This document shows positions 32,583 through 40,799 of a stretch of DNA of 64,000 nucleotides, one piece after another; the first letter of the stretch is position 1; each line of letters starts with the position of its first letter. This DNA is from Moraxella ovis (GTDB taxonomy: Bacteria; Pseudomonadota; Gammaproteobacteria; Pseudomonadales; Moraxellaceae). The translations under genes were made by a program, and so were the position numbers. The notes under the pieces were generated by a model. The model saw only the letters and a program-made list of their open reading frames with translations, did not search any database and was not told the origin of the DNA. The DNA lies in assembly GCF_900453105.1 (NCBI RefSeq), contig NZ_UGPW01000001.1, positions 434,001 through 498,000 of the forward strand, read 5' to 3'.

Positions 32583-32609
32583 TGTGCATTATAAATGGCA
32601 TTGGTAAGG

Positions 32610-33191
32610 CTAAATATTCTGCCAAAAAGCCTTGTCATGAAAATCAGGCGGATTGGCATGCTGCGCAGCATAAAAAATCGGCGTGCCATCATGATACAAG
32701 ATGGTGGTAGGATTGATTTTGCCAATCGTCATGTTGGCGATATCGTCTAGTGTAACGTTCATATGATAATATTTGACCATCTCGGTGTCGTCTAAATCTG
32801 ACTGTGCCACCACAAGCTTGCCATCTGCCCATACGGGCGGTAGGTGACTGGGCGTGCGATAACCGTCAAACTGATAGAGATTATAAAACTCTCCCATTGA
32901 ATAATTCAGCTCAAAATAGCGTTTATCATTACCTTGTAATTCAAAAAAACACTCCAGACAATGACCCTCCCACAAGAAATCTTTGCGAGTGGGGTTGGCG
33001 CATTCGCTATTAGGTGTATTAAACCAATCACAAGAATGCACTCGATAGCTAAGCTGTAGGGCATTGCCTCTTGTGCTTACCGCCACGCAGATATTCGGGG
33101 CGTTGGCGGCCGTGGGGATAAGCTCAAACAGATGTATATTAGAAGGATTGGCATTTTCCCAAAATGTTTTTTGGTGATTTAGGATGATCAT
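32610..33191 (-). CDS. DOMON-like domain protein
   Basis: 193 residues, no signal peptide. HCLECFFELQGNDKRYFELN and YNLYQFDGYR resemble the DOMON-like (CBM9-type) beta-sandwich found in bacterial cytosolic proteins, sometimes next to murB-like genes. The fold binds sugars or haem in other groups, but no ligand residues can be assigned here. It is convergent with the CHAP gene and 62 bases before yhbY on the same strand. Confidence 0.6.
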   Translation of the reverse strand: MIILNHQKTFWENANPSNIHLFELIPTAANAPNICVAVSTRGNALQLSYRVHSCDWFNTPNSECANPTRKDFLWEGHCLECFFELQGNDKRYFELNYSMGEFYNLYQFDGYRTPSHLPPVWADGKLVVAQSDLDDTEMVKYYHMNVTLDDIANMTIGKINPTTILYHDGTPIFYAAQHANPPDFHDKAFWQNI

Positions 33192-33253
33192 GAACTATGC
33201 TCATAAAAAACAAAAACCGCTCATAAGCGAACGGTTTTGGTGTTAGGATGATT

Positions 33254-33574
33254 CTAGCATCCAAAACGTGCCAAATTCGACAGCTTGGGATTAGGCTCTG
33301 GGTTCCTGCGTAGTAGCAGTACCATGCGTCCAATGTGGTGAATCACCTCGCTCTCAGTGGCCTCAGCCAATGCGTTGGCGCATTCTTTGCGCTCATCGCT
33401 TGAACCTGCTGGGATTTTGATTTTGATTAATTCGTGATCATCAAGGGCGCGCGCCACTTCCTCGATGACGGTTAGTGTTAGACCGCTGCCGCCAACGATG
33501 ACGACAGGATTTAGACGATGACCGATGCCGCGCAGCTCTTTTAGGTCTTGCATCTTGGATTTTTTTGAATTCAT
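33254..33574 (-). CDS. yhbY: YhbY/CRM-domain ribosome assembly RNA-binding protein
   Basis: 106 residues forming one CRM domain: LKELRGIGHRLNPVVIVGG (GxGxxL type), LDDHELIKIKIP, and IGRMVLLLRRNP. YhbY binds pre-50S particles. The start MNSKKSKM (33572-33574) has GGAAATATTT upstream; a longer start four codons earlier lacks this. It diverges from rlmE across 134 bases, the conserved yhbY/rlmE/ftsH arrangement. Confidence 0.9.
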   Translation of the reverse strand: MNSKKSKMQDLKELRGIGHRLNPVVIVGGSGLTLTVIEEVARALDDHELIKIKIPAGSSDERKECANALAEATESEVIHHIGRMVLLLRRNPEPNPKLSNLARFGC

Positions 33575-33708
33575 AAATATTTCCAAAATAAAAAATTTGC
33601 TAAATTAATGACATTATAGCAGAAATTATCCCAAATTATCGCATAAAAATGGTAAACTAGGCTGTTATCCGTTTAACTTTTCAAAATAGACCAGAATTAA
33701 CATCAGTT

Positions 33709-34341
33709 ATGGCAACTCGCATCACCAACAAAAAGTTCTCCAAATCAAGCCGTACTTGGATGAAAGAGCACATCGATGATTATTATGTGCAAAAAGCCCA
33801 AAAAGACGGCTACAGAGCTCGCGCTGCTTATAAGTTATTAGAAATTAACGAAAAAACAGGACTTATCAAAAAAGGCATGACCGTCGTGGACTTAGGTTCA
33901 GCGCCGGGCAGTTGGTCTCAGGTGGCAGGTCAGCTTGTCGGTGATGATGGGATTTTAATTGCGTCGGATATTTTGCCGATGGATACACTTGAGAATGTGA
34001 CTTTCATTCAGGGTGATTTTCGCGAACAAGAGGTTTTTGATCAGATCATGGTGGAAGTGAATGGCCGACGTGTTGATGTGGTGCTGTCCGATATGGCGCC
34101 CAATACCTCTGGGATGTCTGCTGTGGACATGCCGCGCATGATGTATCTGTGTGAGCTTGCGGTGGATTTTGCGCTTAAGGTGCTGCCTGAGGGCGGTGCG
34201 CTGATCATGAAAGTATTCCAAGGCGAGGGATCAGCTGAACTGCGTGCTGACATGCAAAAAAAATTCAGCAAAATCAAAAGCATCAAGCCTGCGGCAAGTC
34301 GTCCACGATCAAAAGAGATGTTCTGGGTGGCGATTAAATAG
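33709..34341 (+). CDS. rlmE: 23S rRNA 2'-O-ribose U2552 methyltransferase
   Basis: A 210-residue SAM-dependent methyltransferase (FtsJ/RrmJ) that methylates U2552 of 23S rRNA late in 50S maturation. The SAM site is VVDLGSAPGSWSQVAGQ (about 59-75). The K-D-K-E catalytic set is seen in RARAAYKLLEI, VLSDMAPNTSG, LIMKVFQGEG and SKEMFWVAIK. Full length. Upstream of ftsH by 104 bases, likely cotranscribed. Confidence 0.96.
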   Translation: MATRITNKKFSKSSRTWMKEHIDDYYVQKAQKDGYRARAAYKLLEINEKTGLIKKGMTVVDLGSAPGSWSQVAGQLVGDDGILIASDILPMDTLENVTFIQGDFREQEVFDQIMVEVNGRRVDVVLSDMAPNTSGMSAVDMPRMMYLCELAVDFALKVLPEGGALIMKVFQGEGSAELRADMQKKFSKIKSIKPAASRPRSKEMFWVAIK

Positions 34342-34445
34342 CTGCTGCTTGGCTTGAATTTAAAGCAAGCATCCACATATAAAACAGGTAAATTAAACAA
34401 TAAGGCGTTGCCCAATAGGCTTGGCGCTTGAGATAGGAAAAATTA

Positions 34446-36356
34446 GTGAGCGATATGGTAAAAAGCACCTTATTATGGTTGGTGATTATCGGCGTGGTGG
34501 TTGCGATTTTTAGCAATCTTGACCGCACCAATGCCGATGCTGATCAGCTGAATTATTCGTCATTCATCACCGCGGTATCCAAAGGTGAGATCAAGGAAGT
34601 GAAGATCGATGGCGAAGAGATCTCGGGTACGAAAGTAAACGGCTCAGAGTTTGAGACTGTGCGTCCTGCCATCAGCGATGATGAGTTGATGCCGTTATTG
34701 CGTGAGCATAATGTAGAGGTGCAGGGTACCATGCCTGAACGTCAAGGACTGGGTTCTCAGCTACTCATCGCGGCTTTCCCGATTTTACTTATTATCGGTC
34801 TATTCTGGCTACTCATGCGTGGTATGAGTGGTGGTAATTCTGGCGGTGGCATGGGCGGTCGTAACCCGATGAGCTTTGGCAAGTCTAAAGCCAAAATGCT
34901 CTCAGAAGACCAGATCAAGGTTACCTTCGAGGATGTGGCAGGCTGTGAAGAATCTAAGCAGGAAGTTGTCGAGATTGTTGATTTTCTAAGAGATCCTGCC
35001 AAATTTACCAATCTTGGTGCGACCATCCCGCGTGGCGTATTGATGGTTGGCCCTCCTGGTACTGGTAAGACATTGCTTGCTAAGGCGATTGCAGGCGAGG
35101 CGAAGGTGCCATTTTTCTCGATCTCAGGTTCTGACTTCGTTGAGATGTTCGTGGGTGTTGGTGCCAGTCGTGTTCGTGACATGTTCGAACAAGCCAAAAA
35201 GAACGCACCTTGCATCATCTTTATTGATGAGATTGATGCGGTCGGTCGTCATCGTGGGTCAGGCATGGGCGGTGGTCACGATGAGCGTGAACAGACATTA
35301 AACCAGCTGTTGGTTGAGATGGATGGCTTTGAAGGCAACGACGGTGTCATTGTCATCGCTGCGACGAACCGTGTGGATGTATTGGACAAGGCGCTACTTC
35401 GCCCTGGTCGTTTTGACCGTCAGGTGTCGGTAGGACTGCCAGACATCAAAGGTCGTGAACAGATCCTTAATGTACACCTTAAGAAGCTACCACAGACCAT
35501 CGGCGTTGATGTGAATGCACTGGCTCGCGGTACACCTGGTTTTAGCGGTGCTCAGCTTGCCAACCTAGTGAATGAAGCAGCGCTATTCGCGGCACGTCGC
35601 AATAAGTCACATGTGGACATGAATGACTTTGAAGATGCTAAAGACAAGCTGTATATGGGTCCTGAACGCAAATCAATGGTGCTGCGTGAAGAGGAGCGCC
35701 GTGCGACTGCTTATCATGAAGCAGGCCATGCGCTCGTGGCTCAGCTGTTGCCGAACACCGACCCTGTGCACAAGGTGACAATCATGCCACGTGGTTGGGC
35801 GCTGGGTGTGACATGGCAGCTGCCTGAACAGGATGCGGTAAGCAACTATAAGGATAAGATGCTAAATGAGCTGTCCATCCTATTCGGTGGGCGTATCGCT
35901 GAAGAGATCTTTGTGAATCGCCAATCAACCGGAGCATCGAACGACTTTGAGCGGGCAACCAAAATGGCGCGTGCCATGGTCGCGAAATATGGCATGAGCG
36001 ATAATCTGGGCATCATGGTCTATGAGGCAGAAGAGCATGGCGGCTATATTGGCGGCTCTACTCGCACCATCTCAGAAGCTACCCAACAAAAAGTTGATGA
36101 TGAGATTCGTCGCATCTTAGAGCAGCAATATGACGTGGCGTATAAGCTGATTGATGAGAATCATGACAAGATGCATGCGATGGTTGATGCATTGATGAAA
36201 TGGGAAACCATTGACCGTGAGCAGTTCTTACAAATCATGAATGGCGAGGAGCCGCGTGAGCCCAAGGATTATCAGCATGATGTCCCATCCATCGCTGCCG
36301 CCGCACCAGTAGCACCACCAGTGGATGAGCTCCCACCACCGTTGCCAACTTCATAA
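34446..36356 (+). CDS. ftsH: ATP-dependent zinc metalloprotease FtsH
   Basis: A 636-residue inner-membrane AAA+ protease that extracts and degrades membrane proteins and regulators such as LpxC, whose gene is 4 kb upstream. Two transmembrane helices (about 8-25 and 105-125) flank a periplasmic domain. Walker A is GPPGTGKT (about 200), Walker [12 protein letters not shown], the second region of homology follows, and the zinc site HEAGH is at about 423. The GTG start at 34446 has AGGAAAA eight bases upstream; an ATG three codons later is less well placed. The tail is rich in Pro and Ala. Confidence 0.97.
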   Translation: MSDMVKSTLLWLVIIGVVVAIFSNLDRTNADADQLNYSSFITAVSKGEIKEVKIDGEEISGTKVNGSEFETVRPAISDDELMPLLREHNVEVQGTMPERQGLGSQLLIAAFPILLIIGLFWLLMRGMSGGNSGGGMGGRNPMSFGKSKAKMLSEDQIKVTFEDVAGCEESKQEVVEIVDFLRDPAKFTNLGATIPRGVLMVGPPGTGKTLLAKAIAGEAKVPFFSISGSDFVEMFVGVGASRVRDMFEQAKKNAPCIIFIDEIDAVGRHRGSGMGGGHDEREQTLNQLLVEMDGFEGNDGVIVIAATNRVDVLDKALLRPGRFDRQVSVGLPDIKGREQILNVHLKKLPQTIGVDVNALARGTPGFSGAQLANLVNEAALFAARRNKSHVDMNDFEDAKDKLYMGPERKSMVLREEERRATAYHEAGHALVAQLLPNTDPVHKVTIMPRGWALGVTWQLPEQDAVSNYKDKMLNELSILFGGRIAEEIFVNRQSTGASNDFERATKMARAMVAKYGMSDNLGIMVYEAEEHGGYIGGSTRTISEATQQKVDDEIRRILEQQYDVAYKLIDENHDKMHAMVDALMKWETIDREQFLQIMNGEEPREPKDYQHDVPSIAAAAPVAPPVDELPPPLPTS

Positions 36357-36500
36357 TTATGATAAAACATTGCCTAAGGGTGGTGTTTTTTTATTTTTAA
36401 TAATAATTTGTGAATGTTTGTTTACTAAATACTTGCAATTTGGCTAAAAGTTTTATAGCATGGTCAGTTTTAGCATACCCCAAAAACGGCAGAAGAGATT

Positions 36501-37274
36501 ATGGCAGGTTTTATTAAGACTCAACTAAATCGCGGTAAAAAAATCATCGGCATGGGTGTAACTTTGGCAGGAGGCTATCGTACCGCCAAGCGCATTGGGG
36601 CGTTCGATGCGCCGCCTAGAGATATTTTGCCAAAATACATCCAAACCTTTTGCCGTAAGATGGTAAACTCATTCGGCGTTCAGGTCGTTCAGGTTGAGCC
36701 TGTGCCACAGACGCATGGTCTGTGGGTATCTAACCATGTGTCATGGCTAGACATTCCTGTCGTAGGCTCGGTCGCGCCGGTGTTCTTCTTGTCTAAGGCT
36801 GAGATTGGCGAATGGCTCATCTTTGGTAAGCTTGCCAAGGCGGGTGGGACGTTATTCATCAAGCGCGGCTCAGGCGATGTCGGCGGTGTAAGCGATCAGA
36901 TTGCTGATTTCTTGCGTGGCGGGTCTTCGGTTGTGTTCTTCCCTGAGGCGACCACCACAGATGGTAAACAAATCAAAAAAATCTACGGCAAGCTGCTACA
37001 ATCAGCATTAGATACGGGGTTGCCGATCTGCCCTGTTGTGGTTGCTTATGTCGATAAGGATGGTAGCCTGTCAGACGATGCAGCTTATTATGGTAAGCGG
37101 GCGATGGCGGACAGTCTACGCCGTGTTGCCGACAGTAAGGGTATCACAGCCTATGTGCTGCCACTTGAACCCATTCATCCAAATGATAAGACGCGCAGTG
37201 AGCTGACCTCTGAGCTTCAAAAAGCAATGGAAGATGGCTTGGTAGATCTACACAAACGAGTGCTTAAGGCATAA
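36501..37274 (+). CDS. 1-acyl-sn-glycerol-3-phosphate acyltransferase (PlsC-like)
   Basis: A 257-residue membrane-associated acyltransferase that adds the second acyl chain to lysophosphatidate (or a related lysophospholipid or ornithine lipid). The HX4D motif is NHVSWLDIP (about 76-84). The substrate block reads FFPEATTTDGK, where most members have FPEGT. A short hydrophobic region lies near 95-105. It is monocistronic with a terminator just after it. Confidence 0.85.
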   Translation: MAGFIKTQLNRGKKIIGMGVTLAGGYRTAKRIGAFDAPPRDILPKYIQTFCRKMVNSFGVQVVQVEPVPQTHGLWVSNHVSWLDIPVVGSVAPVFFLSKAEIGEWLIFGKLAKAGGTLFIKRGSGDVGGVSDQIADFLRGGSSVVFFPEATTTDGKQIKKIYGKLLQSALDTGLPICPVVVAYVDKDGSLSDDAAYYGKRAMADSLRRVADSKGITAYVLPLEPIHPNDKTRSELTSELQKAMEDGLVDLHKRVLKA

Positions 37275-37275
37275 T

Positions 37276-37310
37276 AAAAATCGGACAGCGCTGCGTTGTC
37301 CGATTTTTTT
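37276..37310 (+). terminator. Terminator after plsC-like gene
   Basis: AAAAATCGGACA and TGTCCGATTTTTTT pair around GCGCTGCGT. Confidence 0.88.
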
Positions 37311-37327
37311 GTATTTATAATCCCCAC

Positions 37328-37813
37328 CTAAACGAACTTTAGTCCGCTCTCACCTTTTGGCGTGACTTTGAAGATTTTTACCTTAAAAAGCACCTCTTGA
37401 CCTGCCAAGGGGTGATTAAAGTCAACTTTGACCTCATCATCATTCACCTCGTTGATGACACCAACCAGTGAGTTTTTGCCCTTATCGTGAAACTCCATCA
37501 TCATGCCCACCACAGGATCTGGCTCGGATAAGGAAAACTTGGCACGAGCAAAACTCTGTACATTCTCGCCATTCCATTCGCCAAAAGCCTGATCGGGTGG
37601 TAGATGAGCGGTGCGGGTATCACCTGCTTTTAGGTTGATGAGTACCTGCTCGAATCCTGCCAATAAGCTTTCATCGCCAATGGTTAATGTCACAGGCTTA
37701 TCACGCCCAAAGGTTGAATCGATGACCGTACCATTAGGCAGGCTAACCTCAAAATGCAGGCTGACGGTACTGCCATCTGTGATGCGAATCTCTTCATTGG
37801 GTAAAATGTTCAT
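37328..37813 (-). CDS. fkpB: FKBP-type peptidyl-prolyl isomerase, SlpA/FkpB group
   Basis: A 161-residue cytoplasmic isomerase with an FKBP core split by an IF (chaperone) insert: VSLHFEVSLPNGTVIDSTF, LLAGFEQVLINLKAGD, then the insert, and VDFNHPLAGQEVLFKVKI. No His-rich tail, hence SlpA rather than SlyD. The start ATG at 37811-37813 has TGGAAAA upstream; a longer start six codons earlier is less likely. In many genomes this gene sits after lspA; here lspA is 2.5 kb away with the Slam pair in between. Confidence 0.88.
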   Translation of the reverse strand: MNILPNEEIRITDGSTVSLHFEVSLPNGTVIDSTFGRDKPVTLTIGDESLLAGFEQVLINLKAGDTRTAHLPPDQAFGEWNGENVQSFARAKFSLSEPDPVVGMMMEFHDKGKNSLVGVINEVNDDEVKVDFNHPLAGQEVLFKVKIFKVTPKGESGLKFV

Positions 37814-37966
37814 GTAATTTTCCAAATACAAATAAGCGCAAAGTTTACCATAGCTGGCGACTATAGTAAAATGCGTATCTGGTTTTGGTGAAAAATAGCG
37901 CTGTCAGACGGATGTATTTAAAAAACCAAACAAGGGCGGGTAAATGCCCTTTGTCATGATGGCAGG

Positions 37967-39331
37967 CTAAAATTTACGATTGATTGATAAAAAAAGCTGT
38001 GTATTTTTTGTGTCGTGGGCAAAGTGATTGCTGTCAATACGCTCAAATCGTAAATGCAGGCTTGGATAATAACCTTTATAAGCCAGTTTTTGATGCCAAA
38101 TGCGGTGTTCGGTTTGGTAGCGCAAATCATCTCTTTTGATGCCAAAGAAATCTATGTCTTGATAACTGCGTCTACCCACGCTGATTTGATGACCTGTGCC
38201 AATATTTCCCCATAGTTTATCCAGACCTGCAAATATCGTGCCTTGTTGATGGCTTTCGCTCATGTCATTGACATCGTCTTTGATGAAATGAATGCCAAGA
38301 TAATAATAAGGACTGCTGCGGTGATTGAGGCTTAGAGTTGCCATGTGGCTTGTGCCGTCTAAAAATGTCCTTGTTTTGTGTTTTTTATTGGCGATGTCGA
38401 TTTCAATACCGCCTCGATGGCTAGACCCAATGAGTTTATGGGCGGATAATCTTAGCCCTTGGGTTGTTGAATAAGGGTTGTTACCAAAGTGGCGCACCTG
38501 CTGATAAATGCCAAGACCAAATTGTTCGTCAAAACTTTGATAAGATAAGCTTGGTGAAATCTCGGCAATGACATCGTTATATGCTTTATTATCCCAATAA
38601 TATTTACCATGAACAGATGCGCCCACTTCTAAGGACAGATGGTCTTTTAGGTAATGATTCTTTGAGATATTGGCGCTATAGCCTATGCCGTGGGCGGATT
38701 CTGCTTTGGGCAGTTGCCAGTCTTGGTATTGGCTGATACTTGGGGCGTTATTGACATTGTCATCATCCAAATAACGCATGGCAAAACGCGTCTTGGTTTG
38801 GTTTAGCTCTTTGAATTGTTGAGTTAAGCTGTTCAGTACATTGCTAGGTAGGTTGTCATCTTGTTTAGCAATGCTAAATTCATCTTGGGCAAGACGAATC
38901 TGGTGGTTGGCAAGGTATGCCAAAATAAGCCGTACCCGTATGGGGGTGAGCTCTGGGTTTTGGTGTAGAATTTGTTGATAATGATGAATTGCTTGCCTGA
39001 TGTCTTGTTGTTCTTGTATGACCGCTTGGGCGTATAGATACAAAATTTCATCTTTGTCGCTCACGGTTGCATAAACAGGCAGCAGAATCTGTAAGCCATT
39101 TACATCATTTCTGTCGACGGCTTGGCTAATGACTTCATTAAATAGCGTGATGTCTGCCAAAAGCTCTTTTTCGGTCAGCTGTAGCATGTCAACGGTGGCA
39201 GGTTCGTTGGCGCTGGTGCTGTGTATCAATGAGCGATGGGTAAAGGACGGTTCATCTTTTGGTGTATTGGCAAGCACAAAGCTTGGTAATAAACATACTA
39301 CCAAGCTTGTGATAAATAATGGGCGATTCAT
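37967..39331 (-). CDS. Slam-family surface lipoprotein translocator (DUF560)
   Basis: A 454-residue outer-membrane protein. Signal peptide MNRPLFITSLVVCLLPSFVLA; a TPR-rich periplasmic domain (about 50-185, with IHHYQQILHQNPELTPIRVRL), then a predicted 14-strand barrel ending NTQLFLSINRKF with terminal Phe for BAM. Slam proteins flip lipoproteins such as TbpB, HphA-like or fHbp to the cell surface. Its likely cargo gene ends 13 bases upstream on the same strand, the standard cargo-Slam order. Confidence 0.88.
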   Translation of the reverse strand: MNRPLFITSLVVCLLPSFVLANTPKDEPSFTHRSLIHSTSANEPATVDMLQLTEKELLADITLFNEVISQAVDRNDVNGLQILLPVYATVSDKDEILYLYAQAVIQEQQDIRQAIHHYQQILHQNPELTPIRVRLILAYLANHQIRLAQDEFSIAKQDDNLPSNVLNSLTQQFKELNQTKTRFAMRYLDDDNVNNAPSISQYQDWQLPKAESAHGIGYSANISKNHYLKDHLSLEVGASVHGKYYWDNKAYNDVIAEISPSLSYQSFDEQFGLGIYQQVRHFGNNPYSTTQGLRLSAHKLIGSSHRGGIEIDIANKKHKTRTFLDGTSHMATLSLNHRSSPYYYLGIHFIKDDVNDMSESHQQGTIFAGLDKLWGNIGTGHQISVGRRSYQDIDFFGIKRDDLRYQTEHRIWHQKLAYKGYYPSLHLRFERIDSNHFAHDTKNTQLFLSINRKF

Positions 39332-39344
39332 GCCTTATTCAGAC

Positions 39345-40059
39345 TTATTTTTTTGCACCGTACGCACCTGCGATGCTGCCATCAGCATTACGATAGGTGC
39401 CACCAAGCTCAGCTGCATTCGCACCATAGAATTGACCTTTGGTGCTGATGCCTTTATTTGTGCCCGAGAAGGTGTTACCAGTAATGGCACCAGTTAGGGC
39501 GGTATCGCCGACTGTGCCAGTCAGTTTCTTGTTGCCGTAGTCAACATTGAAATTGGCTCTGACATTGTTGGCGTTGCCATTGGCAAAATGAACGCCGTTA
39601 CCCTTATAGGTGGCGGTGCCTGTGGTTGGCATGTTGGGTTGGTGTGCCTTGTGCAAATAGGAAGGCTTCACCCTTGGTGTTTTCACGGGCATAGCCGTAG
39701 CGAGTATAAGCAAGGTTTGAGCTACCGCCAACGCGAGCCATGTTGTTTGCATTTATATTAAGTGTGCCCACCTGAAAGCCTCTTGGGATAAAGTCTACCG
39801 CCTGACCGTTAACCACCACCTGATTCACGCTGGGGCTATTGGTAAGAGCGGTGCTGACACCCGCCTTGTTATTGGCGATGTTCATTTTTGTGCCTTGAAT
39901 GCCTGATGTACTTGGCTGTGTGGGTTTGGTTGGGGTGCTTGGCTGAGTATTTGGGATGTTGCTGGGTGCAGCTGGGGTAGATGAGCCACCATTGCTGCCG
40001 CTACAAGCAGTTAAGCCAACGGCAATTAAGCCGATTAGAGGTAATAGAGGGGTACGCAT
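39345..40059 (-). pseudogene. Slam-dependent surface lipoprotein, frameshifted
   Basis: The N-terminal half (MRTPLLPLIGLIAVGLTACSG, lipobox LTAC, then a Pro/Thr/Ser-rich anchor and GFQVGTLNINANN) reads to TAA at 39604-39606. The C-terminal half continues one frame over: MPTTGTATYKGNGVHFANGN through GQFYGANAAELGGTYRNADG, the barrel signature of TbpB/fHbp-like cargo. Removing one C from the CCC at about 39636-39638 restores TPTNMPTTG across the junction. It is therefore one gene with a +1 shift, or a sequencing error. About 237 residues if joined. A strong palindrome precedes it. Confidence 0.75.
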
Positions 40060-40118
40060 ACAATGCTCCTTTTGGGTGGAAATCTCGTTTGATGAGATTG
40101 GTTGACTTGCTCGTTGTG

Positions 40119-40152
40119 GCGAAACATTGTCGTTTTATTGACAATGTTTCGC
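40119..40152. promoter_or_regulatory. Perfect 13-bp palindrome upstream of the Slam cargo gene
   Basis: GCGAAACATTGTC and GACAATGTTTCGC are separated by eight bases. Located 60-93 bases before the cargo start, so it is an operator or a leader hairpin. A second, shorter one (AATCTC/GAGATT) lies at 40081-40099. Confidence 0.45.
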
Positions 40153-40274
40153 CATTTTATTGATAATCTTACTAAAGTTGACAGATTTGTTTTGATGCTT
40201 AGATGGATTATAGCCAAACGGCAAAGACAAAAGCAAGTAATTTTTAAAGCATTGATTGTGATTATTTAAGGATG

Positions 40275-40799
40275 TTAATGATTTTTTTGTCGTTTTTTCT
40301 CCAAAAACAGCATATCAATAACTACCAATACCATACCGACACAGATGCCGACATCAGCAATGTTAAAGATGGGATAGTGCCACACATTGGCATAATGTAC
40401 ATGAATGAAATCAATGACATAGCCATGCAAGAAACGATCAATCACATTGCCAATCGCACCACCAAGTACCAAAGCCAGGCCCCATGCTAAGAGTGTGGCA
40501 TTTTTGGGAATTTGGCGCAGATAGCTTATGATGAATATCGACACGGCCAAACCTAGAATGGCAAAGAAATATTTCTGCCAGCCGCCCGCATTTGCCAAGA
40601 AGCTAAATGCTGCTCCATAATTATAAGCAAGCGTCCAGTTTAAAAATGGCGGTATGACATCCACCGTCTCGTGTAACTCAAATGTGCTGTTAAAATAATA
40701 TTTGGTTAGCTGGTCGAGAATGAGCATAGCAAGCGCAATCAAGTAAAACTTCATTGCGCCTTTGCCATTGGCTTGGTTGCTAGGCGTGGTATTAGGCAT
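40275..40799 (-). CDS. lspA: Lipoprotein signal peptidase (signal peptidase II)
   Basis: A 174-residue inner-membrane aspartyl peptidase that cleaves lipoprotein signal peptides after lipidation. Four transmembrane helices. The catalytic Asp residues lie in [10 protein letters not shown] and FNIADVGI. Start at ATG 40797-40799, overlapping the end of ileS by eight bases; the longer frame inside ileS is a shadow. The operon order ileS-lspA is conserved in proteobacteria. It serves the many lipoproteins in this window (SitA, the Slam cargo, the TpgA-like protein). Confidence 0.93.
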   Translation of the reverse strand: MPNTTPSNQANGKGAMKFYLIALAMLILDQLTKYYFNSTFELHETVDVIPPFLNWTLAYNYGAAFSFLANAGGWQKYFFAILGLAVSIFIISYLRQIPKNATLLAWGLALVLGGAIGNVIDRFLHGYVIDFIHVHYANVWHYPIFNIADVGICVGMVLVVIDMLFLEKKRQKNH

